From Gnetum montanum (Eukaryota; Streptophyta; Gnetopsida; Gnetales; Gnetaceae): a DNA stretch of 60,626 nucleotides. The notes beneath the pieces were generated by a model. It saw only the letters and a program-made list of their open reading frames with translations, was not told where the DNA came from and did no database searches. Where the stretch lies: the NCBI GenBank assembly GCA_015680685.1, contig MNCI01013895.1:416162-476787 (forward strand). The letters are read 5' to 3'. The position numbers and the translations under genes were made by a program. Of the stretch, positions 34,690-45,100 are shown in pieces (the first letter of the stretch is position 1; the number at the start of each line of letters is the position of its first letter).

Positions 34690-35744
34690 TTATCATCTGC
34701 CTTTTCAAATTAATATCAGTTGAGAAGTGCCTAAAGCTTCTCTTCTATTAACATGGGATCATGTACTATCCATGCAAATCTTGCGATGTTTGATGGTGTC
34801 GATACATCCCATGAGCATGGTAGCTGTGGAAACATCTTGTTGGCCTTCACATACCAAGTTGCAAACTACCTTCTTTCTCCTTCAAATGCCTTGGACATCT
34901 TTCTCAGTTCTTAATAATTAGTCATTTAGTGCACCAGGTTTGCTACTACATCTTTTTTTCCTTGATAGCTAGCTTTGACGATTTCTAGTTCAAAGTTTGC
35001 CACATCTAGTTTTTGCTATCCATCCTTCCGATCTGCAAACTCATTTTCATACATGGTATAAATAGCAACTACCTATTGCTCAAGCTTATTTCTTGGACTT
35101 CCTACTATTAACATGGCCAAATTAGCATATTGAAGGTCTACTAACCCCATGTACTTGTTGAGATCATCTATCTACATGTCCTCATTATTTTACAGCTTGG
35201 TGGACATGGGTAAGGCTATCCAGAATTGGCTGCCAGTTTAGTATCTATGTTGTAATTGAATTGATTTTAGCCTTGGCCATCTAGATTCCTTTCTCATTGA
35301 TCTACTTATACATGTCCACCTGATCCTTGAAGTGTTTCTTGAGCCTTTCATGTTTTTTGGCCTCATTTTGCCATGTGCTTATTTCAATTGCTAATTTCTA
35401 TTTGATGATGCAGACTTCTTCCACTAATAGGGTCTAATTTTCTCTAGCTAATTTGTTCATATCTTGGTTAACTCTAATGAATTGTTCTCATAGTTAAGGA
35501 ATGCTTTACTTAAAAAACATTTTTCTACTTTTTGATATCTGTCAACCTGGTATTGTTAGTAGTAAGCTTCTTATTTTTTTCTTCCAAGATAGTGATAGCC
35601 TTGCATGTGCATACGTTTGTGCTTCTAGCACTAATGTGTTCCATCTTGCCTTTTTCTTATCCATCTCAACTTGAATATTTCTTACTATTATTTGCCTTAC
35701 TTGTTCTGTACTAAAGGCCTCTAGCTAGTGTAGGACTATGTATT
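34690..35744 (-). pseudogene. Coiled-coil ORF, C-terminal part
   Basis: The reading runs from about 35710 down: EQVRQIIVRNIQVEMDKKK and ARWNTLVLEAQTYAHARL, later WQNEAKKHERLKKHFKDQV and ENEFADRKDG, then LDVANFELEIVKASYQG near 34990. Lys/Glu-rich heptad-like composition predicts long helices. Stops and frameshifts are frequent. No family was recognised. The start of the same ORF lies beyond the solo LTR. Confidence 0.55.
35740..35744. repeat. Candidate target-site duplication of the solo LTR (left)
   Basis: GTATT here against ATATT at 37932-37936, four of five bases equal. It supports insertion of the solo LTR as a unit. Confidence 0.5.
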
Positions 35745-37931
35745 TGTTGAGAGCAACCCCCCATGCTAAGCATGGGTCATTATCAACAATAATATAATAT
35801 AAAAATTATGAATTTCAATAGCTCCATAAAGCAATTCAACAATTCCACCCTACAAACGATCAATATTGTACTTGTCAAGATTCTGTCCATTGCTCTATCA
35901 AAACCTACTAAGCATACAAACCACGTCATTGCTCTTGAGCTATGTATGGCTTTCTTGCTGATTCCCTTCAAAGTAGTAATAATGGGGGGATGGGCATGTT
36001 TGTTCACTAAGAATACAAAGCACGGAAAAGAAGAGTCAGCACATCCAACTTCAACTTCTCCTTTGGATCGAAATTGTAGGCGACTTTGAGACCCAATTCA
36101 TGTCATGCCAGTTCGTAAGCTCAAGTGATTGAAATCCAATGTTGAATCACTATTACAATTCCAAGCACCCACATCTCCACTATTTTTTATTCAAAGAGTC
36201 TACCTGCTCGGCCATTTGTATCATAAAGAATGAAGACCAAAAAAAATCCCCAAAACACAAATTAAAGAGTGCGCTTTCTTGGTAGTTGGAGAGTGACAGG
36301 TTTGGAAATCTTTTGGGGCTGTTATGCCTTATGCAGGTGGATGGGTGAATTTTAGGATGCAGCTAAACACGGTGAAAATGAATATGCATTGTTTTTTAAA
36401 AAACCTTTTTTTTTTCTTGGCTAGGTGTGACTATGACGATGGCAATGACGCATGCAGCAATTTGGCTGTGATTAGGCTTAACAAGTTATTTTTCTTTGAC
36501 CACAATGAAATTCTGCATCAAAACACAGGAACCTTGGCTATGAAACTGAATCGGTTTTCTACTGCATGTCACACATATTAATATAATCTTGATATAAAGT
36601 TACTGTCACTTTGGTCTTCAACTTAGAAAACAAAACTGGAGAATTGGATATGAGGATGACACAGTTTAACATTATTGAAGTTGTGCCGTTGTGGAAATGT
36701 TAAATGGGGATGAATGAGTATATTGAAGTTTGATAGTTTGTAGTTGTATAATGGTGTTTGGATTGCCCTTGTACAGATAACTCTGTTTAGTGGTTGTTTT
36801 TCCACAAAGGAATTTGAAACTCTTCCATTGGGATAACTAGGAGCCTTTTGAAAGAAGGCAATATTCTGTAACATAAAAAGTAAATCAGTTGAATGTATAA
36901 ATTGAATCTCTGACTGTGATTCAATTCCAACTGTCTTAAATAGAAACAGTAAACACTGATCTGTGATCCTCACTAAATTATATTTAGTATTGATGACACA
37001 ATTTACCCAGTAAAAACATTGGAGTAAAATAAGAGTCTGAAATCTACTTCCAAATAGAAAAAAAAAAGTGCAAAGGATTTCAAATTCCAACAATGCATAG
37101 TATTATTTTAAATAAAAATCTTGACTGTTATATACATATATACATTCTTTGCAGGTTAAATGTAACATACTATTAAAACTTAACTTGATCCAAGACCCTT
37201 AAGTCAAACGAAAATTTCCAACACCCCAATATGATTAATGTTTTTGTTATTTTTCGCAGCTCTTCCTTAAATCATCAAACTATACTGAGGGTTACAGAGA
37301 AAAGTTTGATTAAAAGAAATGGGTGAGGCACAGTAACTGACATGGTTGATGGCGGTTGTTTCTTCTCTGGAGATTGCTATGAATGGCGTCCAGGGGCTCT
37401 CAGGGAGGAAAAGGGGCCAGGGAACCAGATTCTCTCTCGGGCCGGTAGGTGATATCGACGACAGGCGCGGGGAAACGAAGGCGTGTTGCTGCTAACGCGT
37501 CAACAATGACGGACGCAGTGGCAGACTGCAGAGTGGACGTGGGAGACTTCAACAGTGACGGACCACTGTTCCTACCAAAACGGCATCAACATCGTTTTTG
37601 TTATTTGTTTCTCTGCTTTCACAAACGGCAGACGCCTTGCACATGTTCGCGTGCAAACACAATGTGACCACATAAAATTTGAATCTTTTTTTGTTTTGAA
37701 TTGTTTATAGTCCTTAAAAATTGCACAAATATTTAATTTTGATCGGACATAATAGAACCCTCCTAAAATTAGATTTAAATTTTTAACATTTTGTTTAAAA
37801 ATATTATCATTATTGTTTTTGGTCGTATAGCCATTGTAGACTATTCTCGGTTTCCGTACCCATACAGGAGGCACCCTAGATGATAGTCTCTTAACGTAGG
37901 TAAATTTTTGTTCAAAATTTACGCATCAACA
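35745..37931 (+). repeat. Solo LTR, 2.2 kb, with a GC-rich island
   Basis: It begins TGTTGA and ends GCATCAACA. The start (TGTTGAGAGCAACC, CCCATGCTAAGCAT) matches the minus-strand start of the LTR at 55605-57331. The last ~110 bases match its other end (GTGCCTCC, ATGGGTAC(A/G)GAAACC, AATAGTCT blocks). No interior follows on either side; instead the coiled-coil ORF is split at exactly these points. A CpG-rich stretch lies at 37330-37660. Open frames within it (35808, 36324, 36623-37093 minus, 37449) are not supported as genes. Confidence 0.75.
37330..37660. other. CpG-rich island inside the solo LTR
   Basis: This is the most GC-rich stretch of the left 40 kb, with CGACGACAGGCGCGG and many other CpG sites. 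It resembles a gene 5' end. An open stretch from ATG 37342 runs to a GTAGGT at about 37447. Its place within an LTR, and a GC-richer segment at the same place in the related LTR (about 55860-56500), make an LTR control or R-U5 region more likely than a gene. Confidence 0.5.
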
Positions 37932-37936
37932 ATATT
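37932..37936. repeat. Candidate target-site duplication of the solo LTR (right)
   Basis: ATATT, partner of GTATT at 35740-35744. Confidence 0.5.
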
Positions 37937-38880
37937 GTGTAAGGTCTCTCCTTTCTACTTTCAAAGATGCTAACTCAACTTGTAATCTCTGCACTTCGTT
38001 CTCTGCATGTTTTGCCCTTGTTTCTATCATGACTAGCTTTCCTTTGTTGCTATTAGATTAGATTGAACTATAGTGATATCAAAGAAATTTTGCATAACTT
38101 GCCCTATCTACAACAATCAATCGAGGATATCTTCATGATCTATTGGGATCATGGACGTTCCAGCTAACATTTGAATATCTCTAGTTTCAGCAATATCCAC
38201 CAATGGCACAACAGGAACATTAAAGGATTCTTTAATATGATCAGTGATAACTTCTGCTGCTCCTATTGCATCTTAATGTTGCATTATCACTACTATGGCT
38301 CCTTCCCCACTTTCTAGCATAACCTGAAATAATGTAGCGTTCACTGAAATTTGTTTATGCCCAGTCATTATCCCCTCCTGCTTATAGAGATACCTATCCA
38401 CTAGCAAGTCCTGTGGATATTATAGGCCTTACAGAGTTATCCCTTACTCAGTATAATGAAGAACCTTCCCTTGTTCCCCAGCTTATGATTTCTGCAAACT
38501 GTTGCAAGTGACTCATGGAGGGTCTATAATCTTGTTATGTTGCTAGAGCTCTTTATTCAAGGCTATCACTAGTAGGCGTTGACCCACGAGGTCCTACTTG
38601 TTGTTGTCCATTTGCTGAAAGATTACTTGCTAGTGTAGAACCTACTACTCCCTCAATGCCTACTGGCTTATCCAGTTGGCCCTTCTTTGGTGGCACTAGA
38701 TTAGACATCTCTACATATGATGCATTCTGGGCTTTTCTCTATTCATCATTAGCGTATCCCAAAATCCTTGCTTACTTAAACAACTTTCTAATTAGGTAAG
38801 GGAATGACAATGTGAGTTTCCTTGTCTTCTTTTTTTTCTTTTTTCTTTTTAAGCTCCTTTGGATCTCTAGGAAGAGCAGA
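37937..38880 (-). pseudogene. Coiled-coil ORF, N-terminal part
   Basis: From high to low coordinate: a Lys-rich PRDPKELKKKKEKKEDKE segment at about 38870-38820, MSNLVPPKKGQLDKPVGIEG at about 38708, EVITDHIKESFNVPVVPLVD near 38250, then the heptad-rich KHAENEVQRLQVELASLKVE near 37990-37950, which breaks off at the solo LTR. Several stops are present. I do not recognise the family. The order (basic start, globular part, long coiled coil) is an inference from composition. Confidence 0.55.
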
Positions 38881-40835
38881 TGTGCTATGCTAGCATTAAA
38901 TTTTTGTAACACCCCTATTAATTATCTATAATATATCCTATAAATAACTAATAAAGATCCTTAAAAATTTCAAAGGAAGCTATAAAATACATAAAAATTA
39001 CTAATTAGAATCATAAATATAGTAAAGCAATACAATGCAACTAAATTTCATTATACCTATATAAATAATTTTATAAAATTGTTTAATTAAAAAGGAAATT
39101 TTGCATAACCACAAAAAGATAAATGTCTAAAAATTCCACTAGATGCATCATAAAATAGTACACAAAATAACAATCCTAACCACCCTTGTTTTATCTCAAA
39201 TGGACATCTAGAAATAAAGTTATTAATGTTTGAAATTTATTAAAATAAATAATAAAATATTAATAGAAATTAAACAATATTAAATTTTTCCAAACATATT
39301 ACACATGCATAAATGAAAAAATGTTTCTTGTGATCTCATGGCTCCAATGGCATAGATGGCAAAATCATATCTATTATATTTTATTATTTATTCACAAAAA
39401 TATGTACATGGCTCAAGTTCCCAAATAATGTACATGCTTTCTATCTTTAAGAAAATACAAAATATATAGAAACTATTTTTCAAGCTAAGAGGATCCATCT
39501 TGTGCCGAATTGGTCCATCTTTCATCCTATGTCCCTCTTCCAATGCTTTCTTATCTATTCTAGACTCTTGACATCAAAATGCAAGAGGAGTCAAAACCTG
39601 TCAAATAACAAAGGTTATTACATTTCCCTTTTCATGGAGCATGAAGGTTTTGGGCCAAAGTCTCAGGGCTTGGTAAAGGCTTTCAATATAATATGCAAAA
39701 GGTTACAATGTCCAAAAATGTTACAAATTTTTCTGAAATCTAAATAAAATTCAAGAATCTAAAGCAAATATATGTTTTAATTATTTAATCTCTTAGTGTT
39801 CAAAGATATCACACATTTGCCAGCAAAATCCAAACAAAATATATATTTTACTCAGGCATCTCTGAAGACTAGGTCTTGGTTGTCCTCGCTGTCAAAAGGA
39901 CTCATCGACAACTCTTGAAAGAACCTCATCAGATTAACCTCATGATCCCAAAAAAAGTTGCTCATGGCCAAGTCTTAGCAATAGCCTCACTACTAACATC
40001 CTCAACAGCCGACGCACATGTATCATTGGAATGATAGGTCTTGACTATGCCTCACCACATACCACTAAACTTAACTCCTCAGTGCCATAGTCTTAGTTAA
40101 ATCCATAGTTTCACATGAACTTATGAATCAAAATCTAGGGTAGGAAATTCATTCAACAACGTTTGATGGGTCCCACTAAAGAAAACTCCACTATTGCATA
40201 CAAGGGCATTTAAAAGATTCATGGCTCCCACTACCTACTAAGCACAAATGGTCACATGATTTAATTTATTCCAAAGAAATAAAAGGTTTCTCAAATAACT
40301 AAAAATCCACATAATTTCAAAATTCCAAAATTCTTACCATAAGCTAGATCTTATTAAGAGGTGATCAAAACAATCTTAAGATATATGAGAAGCAAGCTCT
40401 GAAAAATCTCCACAATTTTAAAGACACACAAAAGATGGAAGGAGGTCTAGACATAACCTTAATAAAAAAAATTCAGCAGCATCTCAACATAGAACTTAGC
40501 ATGGGAAAGTAGAAAGAGGGAATAGGGAAGGATAGTAACATAAAACAAAATAGGGTAGCTACATAAGAAGGAAAAATATAAAATAATCTCTCTCACCTAT
40601 GCTAGAAGATTTTCCAAAATCTTCTTAAAGTCTTCCCAAGTTTCCTAGAATCAATTTGTACTTTGCGCTCGACAGTTTCCTTGAATCCAAAGAAGCATGT
40701 AGTGCGAGACTTGGACTTGATGCATGGAAAGGATGAGCTTAGAATGGAAAGAACCAGATTGAAGTTAAGTGAGAGAGGTGTGAGAGGATGGGGCCCAAAT
40801 GGTCTTCATACAGGCATCACCATTGGACATGATTT
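38881..40835. other. AT-rich interval, possible LTR start at 38907
   Basis: TGTAACACCCC at about 38906 is a frequent start of plant gypsy LTRs, but no matching end or partner was found. The rest shows no coding signal. The frame at 39502-39747 has no recognisable domain. Confidence 0.3.
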
Positions 40836-40839
40836 CTAA

Positions 40840-41035
40840 AATAAGAAGAGAAAACAAGTGTCAAAAACCAATGAGCAAAGAAAACAAGCAACAGAAACCA
40901 TGGGTAATGAAACAAGTGGCCAAAACCATGGTAGTGAAAATAAGTAGCCAAAACCACGGGTAGTGAAAACAAGTGGCCAAAACCATGAGCAGTGAAAACA
41001 AGTTGCCAAAACCATGGGCAATGAAAACAAGCGTA
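40840..41035. repeat. 30-bp minisatellite
   Basis: About six to seven copies of a ~30-base unit (GAAAACAAGTGGCCAAAACC plus about ten bases). Because 30 is divisible by three, three overlapping minus-strand frames of 64-74 residues stay open with a 10-residue period. They are by-products of the repeat. Confidence 0.8.
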
Positions 41036-41225
41036 ATGCACATATGTTTTATGTATAACATATATATTATTTTTAACTTATATTGTAAGATTTAATATTC
41101 ATAACATGTGAACGAGGACTCCTATGAAATTCTTAATAAATACCCTACTTAGTCATATGTCAGAAATATTTTCTAAGATTTACTTGTCATAGTTGCCTAG
41201 GTCAAATACCAAAACTCTTATGATA

Positions 41226-41230
41226 CTTAG
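41226..41230. repeat. Target-site duplication CTTAG (left)
   Basis: It directly precedes the TGATGAGACG start of the 5' LTR and equals 48558-48562. Confidence 0.9.
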
Positions 41231-41309
41231 TGATGAGACGCGACATGCACTGAGCCGCGATATCGCGTACGCGATATCGTGTCTTCCCCTGCGATATCGC
41301 GTACGCGAT
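41231..41309 (+). repeat. 5' LTR start, rest lost in assembly gap
   Basis: 79 bases align with 47537 onward. The sequence stops inside the GCGATATCGC palindrome block, where the N run begins. Confidence 0.88.
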
Positions 41310-42136
41310 NNNNNNNNNNNNNNNNNNNNNNNNNNNNNNNNNNNNNNNNNNNNNNNNNNNNNNNNNNNNNNNNNNNNNNNNNNNNNNNNNNNNNNNNNNN
41401 NNNNNNNNNNNNNNNNNNNNNNNNNNNNNNNNNNNNNNNNNNNNNNNNNNNNNNNNNNNNNNNNNNNNNNNNNNNNNNNNNNNNNNNNNNNNNNNNNNNN
41501 NNNNNNNNNNNNNNNNNNNNNNNNNNNNNNNNNNNNNNNNNNNNNNNNNNNNNNNNNNNNNNNNNNNNNNNNNNNNNNNNNNNNNNNNNNNNNNNNNNNN
41601 NNNNNNNNNNNNNNNNNNNNNNNNNNNNNNNNNNNNNNNNNNNNNNNNNNNNNNNNNNNNNNNNNNNNNNNNNNNNNNNNNNNNNNNNNNNNNNNNNNNN
41701 NNNNNNNNNNNNNNNNNNNNNNNNNNNNNNNNNNNNNNNNNNNNNNNNNNNNNNNNNNNNNNNNNNNNNNNNNNNNNNNNNNNNNNNNNNNNNNNNNNNN
41801 NNNNNNNNNNNNNNNNNNNNNNNNNNNNNNNNNNNNNNNNNNNNNNNNNNNNNNNNNNNNNNNNNNNNNNNNNNNNNNNNNNNNNNNNNNNNNNNNNNNN
41901 NNNNNNNNNNNNNNNNNNNNNNNNNNNNNNNNNNNNNNNNNNNNNNNNNNNNNNNNNNNNNNNNNNNNNNNNNNNNNNNNNNNNNNNNNNNNNNNNNNNN
42001 NNNNNNNNNNNNNNNNNNNNNNNNNNNNNNNNNNNNNNNNNNNNNNNNNNNNNNNNNNNNNNNNNNNNNNNNNNNNNNNNNNNNNNNNNNNNNNNNNNNN
42101 NNNNNNNNNNNNNNNNNNNNNNNNNNNNNNNNNNNN
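41310..42136. other. Assembly gap (827 N)
   Basis: The gap covers the rest of the 5' LTR, the PBS and the leader. From the 3' LTR length (1021) and the leader of the related element (about 130), more than 1000 bases are expected between 41310 and the gag start, so the N run is probably an underestimate. Confidence 0.95.
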
Positions 42137-42171
42137 GTTAAATAATGGTGAAAGTTAGCACACCATTAGAA

Positions 42172-45100
42172 ATGGCTTCTTCTCATGCAATCAACTCACC
42201 TAAGGACAATACAGGAGAAAGCCAGGATCATACGCATAACCGAAATCAACCATGTCCTCAACAATCCAAAGTTACATATACTCATCCCGATGAGTATGTG
42301 CCAGATTTTACCTTTGTTTTCCATCAAGATGAGCAACTTTGGTGGAGAGACATGCAAGGTAACATTGTGTTACCTCCAGATCACTCTGCTCCCAACATGC
42401 TTCTCCATGCCTTGGTACAGATTGGCATGCATGAGCTGTTCGTAGAATACGTTTTGGATGACCATGACACAAGGGATTATCAACCCACAAACCCCCAACA
42501 TATTCGGGACGAAAGGCAGGAGAGCCAACATTCACTATTGAAGGGCAAGGTTCCCCACGTCATTAGTGAAATAGGAGAAGAGGAACCCCTCACGATGGGT
42601 TTCTTAGAAAATGATGTTCCTCCTCCTCACTCTAGTGAAGAGGTTAGGCATCAGGGCCTTAGATCAACGATACATATTCCAGGCTCTGATCCCCGTGAGC
42701 ACCAGCTGTTCACGGCAGGAACAATCACTCGCACTAATGACGGACTCGTTGATCGTCACAACGATCGGGGCCGAAGCAGCCGAAGAGAAGGCAAGAAACA
42801 TCACCATGGTGATGGATCCCCTTCTTCTTCCCCTTCATCACATCATTCACCCTCTCCTTCCACATCTGGGCGCAGCCACCATGAGCATAACGCGGAAAGT
42901 AAAGGTAGAAGAGATGAAATGCCTCGACAAGAAGGTCGAGAGGAGTTAGGACAAGGGCAAGGACGTAGGGAGAATAGGGAACCACAACGTAGACATCACA
43001 GACGTCATGAAAGAGATGATCATGACGAACCCCTATTCGCAACCCGAAGTATGCTTGACATTAGAGAGGCAGTTAGGATTCCCACAAGGCATTTGAAAGA
43101 CAGTAGGATCAAGCGTTTGGATATAAATAATATCCCACGTTTTGAAGGGGGATACAACGCTGATCCTCAACATCATTTACAGGCATTCCACGACGCCTGT
43201 GCCTTGCAGAACATAGACAATGAGTGGCAGAAACTCAAGTTGTTCCCAAGGACACTCACTAAAGAAGCGGAAAGCTGGTACCGGTCCTTAGAACCGGAAA
43301 CCATCAGGAGGTGGAGTACGATGCTTGAATTGTTCAACAACAAATATCAAACGTACTCCAGAGTGTCTAACTTGCGTAAGCAGATCCAAGGCTGGAAACA
43401 AGGAGCTTATGAATCCTTGGATGCTGCCATGGCCCGTTACTACACATTGCTACATCGTTGCCCGGGCCATGGGTACGCTAAGCGGGATCAACTTCGCCAC
43501 CTCGTGGATGGGCTACGAAATGAAACGAGAAGAACTCTTGGGACTTACGCCCAAGGGAGACTCTCCCAACTAAGAGCCCATGAAGTTGAAGTATTGTTGG
43601 AACAAGTAGCGCAAGAAGAGGGTGAGCTACGGAAAAGAGAAAGTGCGGAGGAATACAACCGTGATCCCTCCCTTCGTAAGAAGGGAGTGAAATTCTGTGA
43701 TGAGGAGGATGAGTCACCACTCGAAGAGTTGGTGAACAGGAAAACCGTGCCGATCCAAAAGTTAACAACGCAGGTATTGGCTAAGGTAGACCAAATGTGG
43801 GATTCCTTAGACTCACGAATAGAAACAGTCCTGAAAATCGTAGAGGAGTCTAAGGATGAGCAAAGTAGCAACAAAGGAAAAGACAAGCGGAGAAACTTTA
43901 ACCCTGCACATAACAAGGGTAAGGGAAAAATCTCTAACTCCGATGAGGCTGAAAATTCTGATTCAGACAATGACGGTGGATGTGAGGTCTGCTATTATGA
44001 CCATCCTAAGGGATGTTGTCCAATTATCTCACATCTGCAGGAGTCTGGGGTGTATGCATTAAATCCAAGACTTAATCAACGGCAAACACCCAGAAGGTTA
44101 CCTTATCCACAAGGTAACCCGAGGCAGTTCCACCAACCCTTGACGTATTATCCAAGTGGAACACCTCCGCAGCCCATCGAGCAACATCAGCAGTGGCAAT
44201 ACCCACAGTCATGGGGGATGCCACAGCCAACACATCGATACCCTTACCGGCAGCCTGATCCTTATGGTTATTATGTGCAGCAGCCAGTTTCTCCAGGTGA
44301 CGCTATGAGTCACACTCCACGCCGTCACTACTACGCTCGGGAGTACTTCAGAAGGACTCCTTCTCCTCCGGGAGACATTCCACATTCTGTCCATCCTCTA
44401 ACTCCACCCGCACCTTTTCCTCAAGTAGTTCCCATAACACCTCCTGCTCCAACAATGCAAGGGGAATTACCTACCCAACCGCAGCAACGTCACGCCGCGA
44501 GATCTGTAAATATTCAGAGTGTAAATATCCAACCGGACACTAGTTCTGGCGATAACTGTACAAAAAAGAGACCCTTTTTCAGAACTAGGAGCCCGGATAG
44601 GCTCTCGCAACAACAAGCGGACGGGTATATGTATAGGCCTCTAACTACTAACACTTCGGAGCACCCTTCAGTCCAAGGGAATGTAACGCATACGGTTATG
44701 CTAACACATACCGTAACTGACTGGATCAAGGTAGGCCACCTTCCCAGGAAACTAACTGATCCTGGGAGTCCCTTTATTCATTTGCAGATCGCTGGGAATG
44801 CACCACATCGAGCTCTTCTTGACTCAGGTTCCGGAGTCAACTTAATTTCGCGAAAGATGTATCACGCCTGGAACCTGCCCCAACTTAAGAAGAGCAACAT
44901 CCAACTAGAGCTGGCAGACCAGTCCATCACTATTCCCTTGGGTTTGGTGGAGGACGTTATCACCACTGTGTGTGGTTGGTCCTACCCAGCGGATTTCCTA
45001 GTGATCGATGTTAACAACAACGAAGGGGACTTCCCAATTATAATGGGAAGGGCATGGCTAAGCACAGTAGATGCATGCCTTAGGATCCGTGATCTTTCCT

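Larger units (their letters stand above)
34426..38880 (-). mobile_element. LTR element interior carrying a coiled-coil ORF, no gag-pol seen
   Basis: Between the PPT (34426) and about 38880 the minus strand holds a decayed coding region, interrupted by a 2.2 kb solo LTR at 35745-37931. It has the family's PPT, pre-PPT block and 3' LTR, but I find no capsid, protease, RT or integrase motif. The right end and 5' LTR were not located, so the element may be truncated near 38900. It is probably a non-autonomous member of the Athila-like family. Confidence 0.55.

Noticed and set aside
36623-37093. 156-residue minus-strand open frame
   Set aside because: It lies wholly inside the solo LTR 35745-37931, is AT-rich with hydrophobic runs and has no recognisable domain.
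37260-37312. Possible terminal exon (acceptor TTTTCGCAG then an open 17-codon stretch to TAA)
   Set aside because: It lies within the solo LTR, no upstream exon is seen, and one acceptor plus a short open stretch is expected by chance.
41193-42158. Long plus-strand frames of 288-321 residues
   Set aside because: They are open only because the N gap contains no stops.
42145-42171. Upstream ATG of the gag-protease frame
   Set aside because: It is in frame, but only the ATG at 42172 matches the gag start context of the related element at 10743, so the downstream start is preferred.
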